Origin: Rebecca billardiae RCC1528
Taxonomy: Eukaryota; Haptophyta
Direction: 5' to 3'
Assembly: GCA_965240325.2 (NCBI GenBank)
Contig: OZ251222.1
Span: forward strand, 4,898,001 to 4,962,000
DNA: 64,000 nucleotides
Program-made: the position numbers and the translations under genes
The notes under the pieces: model-generated
Database searches by the model: none
What the model saw: the letters and a program-made list of their open reading frames with translations, nothing else
Told to the model about the DNA's origin: nothing
In this document: positions 1-8,059 of the stretch, piece after piece
Layout of the letters: each line of letters begins with the position of its first letter
How positions within the stretch are numbered: the stretch's first letter is position 1

Positions 1-725
1 CAGGCGGCGGCGCGGTGCCCCTCGATCATCGCGTTGTACTTGGGCAGCGCGGCCTGGTCGATGACGCAGATGTGGTCCATGTCTCGGAAGAACTCCTCGT
101 AGTCGAGGCAGTACCCCACGACGAAGTGGTTGGGGATCGAGAAGCCGAGGTAGTCGACGACAAAGTGCGACGGGTGGGGCACGCGCTTCTGCAGCAGCGA
201 GCACACGCGGATGGAGGCGGGGGCGTACTGCCGGAGGTGCGGGATGGTGGCGGCCATCGTCTTGCCCGTGTCCACGATGTCCTCGACGAGCAGCACGTGC
301 CGCCCCTTGATCACGTCGAAGTCCATCCCGGTCGCATGCACGCGCACCTCGCCGGTCGACTCTGTGCCCTTGTACGAGGAGACGCGGATGAAGTCGAAGG
401 TGAAGGGGACGGTGGGCGTGCGCCGCGAGTAGCAGCGCTTGAGGTAGGTGAGCAGGTCCGAGAAGAACTGCGCGCCGCCCTTCAGGCAGCACAGCATGTG
501 TATCATGCAGCCGCCGTAGTCGTTGAAGATGTCCTCGGCGAGCTTCTCCGCGCGCGACTGGATGAGGCCCGAGGGGATGAGCACGTTCTGGAGGTCGGAT
601 GCGTAGTGCATCGGGATCGAGAACATCTCGAGCCCGTATGCCGGCACCTCCTCCACGTCGGCGATCCGGATGCACGGCCGAGGGCCGCTCGCCGGGAACT
701 GCGGCTCGCTGCGTTCGAGCTCCAT
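1..725 (-). CDS. HPRT: Hypoxanthine-guanine phosphoribosyltransferase (3' end beyond window)
   Basis: Purine salvage enzyme that transfers phosphoribose from PRPP to hypoxanthine or guanine. The minus strand reads without interruption for 241 codons from an ATG at 723-725 (G at -3, G at +4) to the window edge. Visible signatures are a KGG motif (residues 82-84, PRPP/pyrophosphate binding), the flexible loop SYKGTESTGEV (117-127), the PRPP-binding signature VLLVEDIVDTGKTM (144-157), a QKR segment (179-181) matching the purine-contacting Lys region, and VGYCLDY (203-209) near the purine pocket. The catalytic Asp of the EDIVDTGKT loop is present. Human HPRT1 is 218 aa; here the frame passes the usual C-terminal KYKA-like end (KYN at 229-231) and continues, so the alga has either a C-terminal extension or a following intron outside the window. 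It is divergent from the RHD3-like gene, with 234 bp between the two start codons. No signal peptide is seen, so it is probably cytosolic. Confidence 0.95.
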   Translation of the reverse strand, partial: MELERSEPQFPASGPRPCIRIADVEEVPAYGLEMFSIPMHYASDLQNVLIPSGLIQSRAEKLAEDIFNDYGGCMIHMLCCLKGGAQFFSDLLTYLKRCYSRRTPTVPFTFDFIRVSSYKGTESTGEVRVHATGMDFDVIKGRHVLLVEDIVDTGKTMAATIPHLRQYAPASIRVCSLLQKRVPHPSHFVVDYLGFSIPNHFVVGYCLDYEEFFRDMDHICVIDQAALPKYNAMIEGHRAAA

Positions 726-959
726 GCCGATCAACGATGACAGGCTCGCCTTGCCGGGCACGGGACCGCTTCTTGCCTTCTTCCTGCTTCCCGCTTCATT
801 TTTGCGGCCGGCCGTGAGAAGGTCCGGCCCGGGCGGCATCGTGCGCTGAACTGTCGGGCTCGCTTGGCCTGCCGCACTCAAGGGTGAGCTCGGTGGAAAA
901 AGAGTCCGGGCCAGACGGCTGCGTGCCGCGTGCCAAGCCGGCTCATTACGAGCGCAGCA
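726..959. promoter_or_regulatory. Short divergent intergenic region between HPRT and the RHD3-like gene
   Basis: These 234 bp separate two start codons pointing away from each other, so both promoters and 5' UTRs must fit here or overlap. I see no clear TATA box; the stretch is GC-rich with one short T-run near 795. Assignment as a bidirectional promoter rests on position only. Confidence 0.45.
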
Positions 960-3001
960 ATGGCCGATCGACGCAGCCGCGTGGCGATGGCCACGGCGGT
1001 GGCGGTCGCCGCGGCGGCGCTCGTGCCGTGCGCGCTGGCGAAGCGCGAGCCGTTCCAGATGATCGACGCGAAGGCGTCCGTCGTGGGCGGCACCGCCGAC
1101 TACGTCGCCGACGCCATGTCCAAGCTGAGCGACGGGCGGCAGGTGGCGGTGGTCGCGGCGCTCGGCCCGCGGCGCGTGGGCAAGGCGGCGCTGCTCAGCC
1201 AGCTGTTCGGCACAAAGTTCGACGACGCGTCGACGGAGGGCGTGTGGATCGCGCCCGCCTCGACCAACAAGGACGTCCTCGTCCTCAACCCCGTCCCCGC
1301 CGACGCGCCCGACTCGGAGCTGACGCCGAAGCGGCTCGCGACGCTGTGCGCGTCGCTCGCGGACGTGCTGATCGTGAACGCGTGGCACACGAGCAGCAGG
1401 CGGCCGACGAGCGCGACAGTGGACACGCTGGCGGGCCTCTTCACAGAGGCGCTCCGCCAGGCCGCCGACGGCGGCGGCGCGCAGCGCACGCGCGTGCTGA
1501 TCGCGCTGCACGGCGGGCCCGCGGACGCGGACAGCGGCGCCGCCGAGGGTGCGCTGCAGCGGCAGGTCGGCGCGATCTGGGCGAGCGTGCCCAAGCCGCC
1601 CGCGCTCGAGGGCGCGCAGCTCTCGTCGCTCTTCGACGTCGAGTACGCCTACCTCCCGCACTACCGCGCGGCCTCGGCGCAGTTCAAGGAGGCGGTGCGC
1701 GCGCCGCGCGCGCCGCGCGCGCCGCGCGCGCGCCGTCGCGCGCGCTGAGCGCCGCGCGCCGCGCGCCGCCACTCGCAGGCGTCCAAGCTGAAGGCGCGCT
1801 TCGCCCCCGACGCGGCCGAGACGGACGGCGCGCTGCTCCGCGCCGAGTACTCCAAGGCGATCGACGCGGACAACCTGTGCGTGCTCGCCGAGCAGCTGTG
1901 GGCGGACGCGTGCGCGGACGCGGACGACGACGGCGTGGGCGTCACGCGCGAGCAGCTGGGCGCGTGCTACGCGGCGAGCGCCGCGCTGTTCGAGGGGACG
2001 CGCGCGGCGGAGCGGCAGCTCGCCAAGTGGCGCGCCACGGTCGGGCGCAAGCAGCTCGTCCCCGCCTTCGGCCAGGCGGGCAAGGCGCTGCTCGGCGCGA
2101 CGCTCGCGCAGTACGACGCCGCGACCGCGGGCGCGCACCCGGCCTCGCGCGCGGTCGGCGCGGCGCGGCGCAAGCTGGGCGGCCACATGCGCGCCGAGCT
2201 CGAGGCGCTGTTCGGCGACCAGGTGCGCATCGTGCAGGCGGAGGCGGTGTCCAAGCTGCGCGAGCTGCTCCTCCTCACCGTCGCGCGGCAGGGCTCGATC
2301 CAGGAGTGGCAGGTGGCGAACACGCAGACGTCGATCGAGCGCTGGTTCACCGCCAAGCTTGCAGAGCTGGCCGTGCCCGAGCTGGCGCTCAACATGGCGA
2401 GTGCGGCCGCGCACCGCGCGCGCGCGCAGGGCGCGTGCTGCGCGCAGGGCGGGGCGCGGGGCGCGGGCGGTGGCGCGCGCTCACGCGCCCCGCGCCTTCC
2501 CCCCGCTGCCCTCCCCCTCCGCGCCTGTGCAGGTGCCGCTCAAGGCCGAGCTCTCGCAGCGGCTGTCCTCCTACGGCGCGCGCTTTGCCTCGTCCGCGAC
2601 CGTGCAGGTGCAGGCGCTGCAGCACCTCGCCGAGAAGGCCAAGGAGGGCAAGGCGCCCAAGGGGCAGAAGGGGATGCAGCTGAGCTACCAGCTCACGGGC
2701 GCGGTGCGCACCGCGGGCACGGGCAACCTGCAGTCCTTCGCCTCGTACGCCACCGGTACGCGCGCGCGCGCCCGCGCGCCACCGCGCGCGCATGCCGCCT
2801 GCGCGCGCGTGCTCACACCGCGCCCTGTGCGTGTGCGCGTGCGCGCTCGCTCGCTCGGCTCCTCGGTGGCGCGCAGGGCCCTACTCGGTCAACATGATGC
2901 TGGCGAACGACCGCGACCTGCCCGAGTCGGCCGCGGCGTCGGGCGTCGCGCCGCCCACGCTGCGGCTGCAGCCCAAGATCAACGTCGACGTCGACTTGTG
3001 A
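960..3001 (+). CDS. Sey1/RHD3/atlastin-like protein with degenerate GTPase site and signal peptide
   Basis: Four exons: 960-1694, 1779-2396, 2533-2755 and 2877-3001, giving ~566 aa. All phases join correctly. Intron 2 needs a GC-AG border (donor GCGAGT at 2397); a GT donor at 2401 breaks the frame. Residues 1-27 look like a signal peptide ending ALA. A P-loop-like GPRRVGKAALL begins at residue 69, followed by LFGTKF, a GVWIAP segment, an ADVLIVNAW strand and IWASVPKP, in the order found in the Sey1/RHD3 family, which fuses ER tubules. The Ser/Thr after the P-loop Lys is Ala76, the family's DLEGTD-type switch reads NPVPAD, and the guanine-specifying Arg-Asp is missing. The rest (246-566) is Ala-rich and helical, and I see no C-terminal membrane hairpin. 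It is therefore probably not a working ER fusogen, and the signal peptide would place it inside the secretory system. Family assignment is moderate; the GTPase defect is directly visible. Confidence 0.7.
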
Positions 3002-3673
3002 GCGCCGACCGCGGCGGCGGCGGCGGTGCCGCGGTGCCGCGCCGAGGGCGGCGCTGCCGCGGGCGGCGCTGCCGCCTGAGCGCGCGCCACGGAGGCGCGC
3101 GTCGGCAGGGCCCGGGTGCGGGCGCCGAGTGGCTCGCTCAGTGAGCGGCGTTCACTGCGGCGGGGCGCAGGGCGGCGGCACCTGTGCTGCGCTGCCGTGG
3201 CTGACGGACGGAGCGGGCCCACGCTCAGCCTTCCCGCCAGGCCGAGTGCCACCTGCCTCCGACGAGCGACGAGTCACGGACACGGGGGCCTCACGGGTCC
3301 GGACGCGGACTGTCTGTAGTGATGAGTGACGACCCGCCGACGCTGCTGTGCAGCCTGCGCTGCAGGCGCACAGCCTGCGTGACGCCATGATACACTGTAC
3401 GCGACGCCTATTCTGACATAGTCAGCCGCCTGACCGATTCAGATAGATTTCCGTGCAGGACAACTCATGAACACGCAGGATCGGGTGCGCAGTCGTGGTC
3501 TCGTCAATCCTTCAGCCGCAGCTCTCGAGCGAGGTCCGGCGCCGGTGCCGCGCGCCCCGGACCACGCCAAAAAGGCCGCGCCCAAGTGAGCCGCCCCGCT
3601 CGCTCGGAGGAGTGGCAGCTCGCATTTCATCGGCCTCCCCGCGCCGCGGAGCAGCGCCCTCGGGCCCGGCGAG
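3002..3673. other. Intergenic region upstream of the lipoxygenase gene
   Basis: 672 bp between two genes on the same strand. It should hold the 3' end of the RHD3-like transcript and the promoter of the lipoxygenase. GC content falls near 3380-3470, where the sequence is less simple. I see no gene, no RNA and no clear regulatory motif. Confidence 0.5.
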
Positions 3674-6600
3674 ATGGATGCCTTCTTCGACGCGATCGGG
3701 GCGAACTTCGGGCACGGCGTGAGCGTGTGGCTCGTCCTCCTCGCGGGCGCCGCCCTCGCGTGCGGCACCGCGTGCTGCTGCTGCGGCGCGCTCGTGTACG
3801 CGCGCGAGAACTGGCACTCGTACAGCGCCATGTCCGAGGACGTGACCGAGCTGACCAAGTCGAAGGGGTGGTGGGGGTACAACTTCGCGTACGTGGCCGT
3901 GACGTTCGGCCTCTTCGTGATGGGCCTGGCCATGCACCAGCTCTCCCTCGCCGCGCGCCACTACGAGTCGGCCGGGCGCGCGCTGTCGCTGCTGTTCCTG
4001 AGCCTCGCGCTGCTCGCCTTCATGCTCAAGTGGGGGATCGAGATGGTGCTCGACGCGGTCGACGCGGTGGCGGAGTGCTTCCGGGGGGAGACGTACGAGG
4101 TCGACATCGTGTACGAGTGGACGTGCTCCACCAGCCCCGCCTCGCTCCTCAAGACGCTCTGCGGCCCCGCGCTGTGCGCGTGCGCCGCGCCCACCATCCA
4201 GCTCTTTGGGGAGCGGAGTGCGCGCACGCGCGGCGCGCGGGGGCTGCGCGGGGGCTGCGCGGGGTGTGCCGTGCGCCATGCCGCGCGGGGTGCGAGCCCC
4301 CTCTCGCCGCGGCCCACGCCCTCCTCGCTCCGCCCTTCCGCGCCGCGCGCCGCGTGGTGCGTGCGTGCGTGCGCGTGCGCGTGCGCGTGCGCGTGCGCGT
4401 GCGCGTGCGCGTGCGCGTGCGCGCGGCAGACAAGATGCAGAAGCCGAAGCGCATCTGGCGCATGGGCAAGTGGTGGGGCGGCGTGGCGACGGACGTGGGG
4501 ATGCACCCGTTCCGCGGCCGGCGCACGGGCGTGACGGCGCACCAGGAGCTCGACGCCGCGCACCCCGAGCTGCGCGTCTCCGACCAGATCACGCGCCTCA
4601 AGATTCATATCTCCAAGTGGGCGATGCCGGGGGCGCGCAAGCTCGAGTTCCTCGAGCTGAGCCTGCCGCCGTCTGCGCTGCTGCTGTACGTGCACACGAT
4701 CACCGTGCGGCTGCGCAAGCCGGGCAAGACGCTGCAGGTGCGCGCGCGCGGGCCCGCCCCGCCCCGCCGCTGCTCGGCGCGCGCCCGCCTCCGCCTCCGC
4801 CTCCGCCTCCGCCTCCGCCTCCGCCTCCGCCTCCGCCCCCGCCCCCGCCCCCGCCCCCGCCTCCGCCTCCGCCTCCGCCTCTGCCACGCGCGCTCAGCCC
4901 TCAGCGCGCTGCTCCGCCCCGCCCCGCCTTCCCGCGCGTGCACACGGCTCGGCGCAGGAGTGGGAGTTCCCCGCGTACACCAAGCTGGGAGGCAACACGC
5001 TCTTCGCGCGCGTCTTCGAGGCGGAGGCCAGCATCCCGTGGTACGACGCGCCCGAGGTGAAGGCCGCGCGCAAGGAGCAGCTGGCGCGCAACAAGGAGCT
5101 GTGGCGCTGGCAGCCGTACACGGGCGCGGCGGGGCTGAAGAACGGCGCGTGGAAGGCGGGCGCCGACGTGGCGCTGCCGAGCGCGCTCGACGCGGGGCAG
5201 GCGGGGCAGCTGCTCGGCATGCCTGTCTCCAAGCAGGCCCAGCTGCCGATCAACTCCCTCTTTGGCGTCTCGCCGGCGGCCGACTTTGTGCGGCCGGCGC
5301 TGCAGGGCGCGCTCGCCTCCTTCGGCGCCAAGTTCGGCGGCAGCCGCGCGGGCGGGCCGCTCGCGCCGTGGGCGTCGGCGCGCGAGGTGCTCGAGACGTA
5401 CGGCGCCACAACGCTCGGCGCGCCGCAGCTCTGGTCCTCCGCCGACGTGAGCAAGGCGTGGCAGACCGACACGGAGTTTTGCGCGCAGCTGCTGCAGGGC
5501 GTGTGGCCGGACGCGATGGCCGTGCCGACCAAGCTGCCGCCGCGCCTCTCCGCCGCGCTCAAGGGCAAGCGGCAGCCCGAGTCGAACCGCCCGTACGACG
5601 AGTTGTGCCGCGCGCGCCAGCTGCTGCTCGTCGACCTGAGCCAGCTGGGCGAGTACGCGCAGTACTGCCAGGAGGGCGGCGCGCTCACCTCGTGCTGTGC
5701 GCGCACCGCGCGCCGCGCGCCGCGCGAGCGCACCGCGCGCCGCGCCGCCGCGCCGCTGCGCTCGCCGCGCGCGGATGTCGCGCCGCTGACGCGTGCGGCG
5801 CACCGTGGCCGCCGTCCCCTTCGCGGTGCGTGCGGTGTGCGCGTGCGTGCGGTGTGCGCGTGCGTGTGTGTGCGTGTGCGTGTGCGTGCGGTGTGCGTGT
5901 GCGCGTGCGTGTGCAGACATTCTGCTCTCGCGCGCGCCCTCGTCCAAGCCGGCCATCAAGCTCGAGGCGATCCTGCTGTGGTGGAAGGTGCAGGGGGCGG
6001 GCGCGGAGCAGCAGGCGCTGTACAGCCCCGCGGACGAGGAGAGCGACTGGCTGCTCGGCAAGAGCTACGCGCGCAGCGCGATGGCGACGCAGCACTTCGT
6101 GACCGTGCGGCTGCTGCACACGCACCTCTGCGTCGAGCCGTACGTGCTCGCCGCGCGCCGCTGCCTGAGCACCAAGCACCCGCTCTTCAAGATGCTCTGG
6201 CCGCACATCCGCTACACGCTGATGACCAACTACCTCACGCGCGCGGCGCTCGTCGGGCCGGGCGGCGCGCTCGACAAGATGTGCGCGCTCGCCGGCCCGA
6301 AGCAGGGCCACATCCTGCTCGCCTGTGACGAGTACGCCAAGTGGGATCCGCTGGGCGAGGCGCTGCCGGCCAAGCTGGGGGCGGCGGGGCTGATGCCCAC
6401 GCAGGGCGTGCTGCCCGAGGGGGCGTACCCGTACCGCGACGCCGCGCTGCCCGTGTGGGCCTTGCTCCGAGAGTACGTGGCGCGCACGCTCAAGACGGTC
6501 TACAAGGCCGAGGCCGACCTCAAGCGCGACTCGGAGCTGCAGGCGCGCGCGCGCGCGCGCGCGCGCGCGCGCAGCGAGTCTCGTGCGCGTCCGACCCTCG

Positions 6601-7190
6601 GCTCAGCGCAGCCCCGCGCGCGCCCCTCGCCCCCCCCCGCCCCCCTTGGCTTGGTGCCGCAGGAGTTCCTGTCCGAGCTCGAGGCGCACGGCTTCCCCAA
6701 GGGGCGCTTCAGCGCCGCGCGCTTCTCCTCCTCGCTGGGCGCGCTCACCGAGCTGCTCAGCACGGTGCTGTGGACCATGTCGGGGCGGCACGCGGCCACC
6801 AACTTCCTGCAGTACGACCAGGGCGCGTACGGCCCCAACTGGCCGCTGTGGATGCGGCAGTACCCGCCGCCCAAGGGGCAGGTGCGCTCGACGGACGAGG
6901 CGCTCGCGTACATGTGCCCGCGCACCGCCTCGGTCGCGCAGGCGGCGGTCGGCTGGGCCCTCTCCGAGTACGGCTCGCCCTGGCTGATGCTCAACCAGCC
7001 CGGCTCGGGCGACCGCTACCAGGAGCTGTTCGCCACCGGGCCGCAGCTCGACGCCGTGCACTGGCTCGCGCGCGAGATGGACGTGCTCGAGGTGGAGGCC
7101 AAGAAGCGCGCGCGCACCACCGCGATCAGCTCGCGGCTGCAGTACGTCGTGCTCGTGCCGTCCAACGTGCCCACCTCCGTCGCGATCTGA
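3674..7190 (+). CDS. Membrane-anchored lipoxygenase-family protein lacking one iron ligand
   Basis: Five exons: 3674-4217, 4430-4737, 4958-5696, 5917-6542 and 6663-7190, giving ~914 aa. Intron 3 has two possible donors (5692 and 5697); only 5697 keeps phase. Intron 4 is GC-AG. Exon 1 encodes three hydrophobic helices (about residues 17-43, 66-88 and 102-120) with a CCCC cluster. From residue ~285 the sequence follows the lipoxygenase fold: WQTDTEFCAQLLQG, RLLHTHLCVEP, HPLFKMLWPHIRYTL, RHAATNFLQYD and the C-terminal PTSVAI. Lipoxygenases dioxygenate polyunsaturated fatty acids using iron held by three His, one Asn or His, and the C-terminal Ile carboxylate. Here His600, His782, Asn786 and Ile914 are in place, but the first ligand position is Arg595 (codon CGG at 6108), in a segment that aligns without gaps to animal lipoxygenases. 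It may be a pseudoenzyme or have altered metal binding. I do not see a PLAT domain with confidence, although exon 2 could hold a divergent one. Confidence 0.85.
4357..4425. repeat. GCGTGC-type microsatellite in lipoxygenase intron 1
   Basis: Perfect to near-perfect GTGCGC hexanucleotide repeat directly before the acceptor CAG at 4427-4429. Confidence 0.9.
4784..4882. repeat. CCGCCT/CCGCCC polypyrimidine-rich hexanucleotide repeat in lipoxygenase intron 2
   Basis: About 16 units of CCGCCT with a central CCGCCC block, lying between the donor at 4738 and the acceptor at 4957. It may serve as an extended pyrimidine tract. Confidence 0.9.
5825..5914. repeat. GTGCGT/GTGTGC microsatellite in lipoxygenase intron 3
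   Basis: Degenerate GT/GC alternating repeat that ends directly at the acceptor GCAG (5913-5916). Confidence 0.85.
6543..6572. repeat. (GC)n tract at the GC donor of lipoxygenase intron 4
   Basis: About 15 GC dinucleotides start exactly at the exon 4 boundary (CAG then GCGC). The donor is therefore a GC dinucleotide inside a repeat. The 120-bp intron is a multiple of 3 with no stop, so retention would stay in frame. Confidence 0.8.
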
Positions 7191-8059
7191 GCGCGCGGCA
7201 CAGCGCGCGCGCGCGGCCGGGGCCCGGCGGAGGCCGCCCGCCCCGTGTGGCTGCAGCGCCCACGCGCACCGTCCCCGACGCCTGCTGGCGGCCGCGGCCG
7301 CGGCGCCGCGAGGACGGGGGCGTCGCGGCCCGCACGCGGCACGGGCGGCGCGCGCGGCCGACTCAGCGCCATCATGAGCTCGCAGCAGCAGCTCGGCAGC
7401 AGCAGAAGTACTGGCGCGTGTGCCTCTGGACCCTCTTGTCACCGCGCGGCGCGTCGACGCGGTCACATCCATGGTCACATCGTGATCGGCACAGGCGCGG
7501 CCACGGAGCACGCTCCCGGCACCGGGGCCGGCAGGTGACCGCAGTCCGCACCGCGCGGGGCGCCCGTGGAGGCTGCGCACTCAAGTGCAGGCCGGTGAGT
7601 GTGAGACCACGGCCGAACGGCGGCAGCACGCGCCGCAGGCGCCCGCACGGCGCGGCCCGGCGGGACCCACGCTGCGCGCACGCGCGCAGGCAGCAGTCGT
7701 GAGTCGTCGTCGGCGCATCATCAGCGCTCAGCAGCTGCGCTTATGCAGCAGTCTCCGACTACTGCTCAGTCATATCGTCGATCGAATGTATATGTGGCGT
7801 TATAACGGAGTTATAACCGAGTGTGTCGGGAGGCTGGAAAGGCAACGCGCAGCTGGTGGACAAGGGCCGCCATCGTCTTCTAGGTCCTGCAGGTAGTATA
7901 GTTCATAGCAGTTGCAGTCGATTTCCGGAGCTCATCGGCCACGGAGCTATCGTCCTTTATCATCATCATGGCGGGCGCTGGTCCTTTCATATCGGCCAAC
8001 CACACTGGCTCCTCTGTAAGTACCCGCTCCTCTCCACTATCCGGCGCTCGAGATCATAT
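7191..8059. other. Intergenic region between lipoxygenase and the TIR element
   Basis: 869 bp. GC falls from very GC-rich (7191-7700) to mixed composition (7740-8059), consistent with a 3' UTR or terminator region. No convincing coding sequence or RNA gene is seen. Confidence 0.5.

Noticed and set aside
930-959. Upstream start of the RHD3-like protein at 930
   Set aside because: The codon is GTG. ATG at 960 has purine at -3 and G at +4 and gives a clean signal peptide.
5692-5693. First GT after exon 3 of the lipoxygenase as donor
   Set aside because: It leaves two bases, while exon 4 needs one. The GT at 5697 restores the frame.
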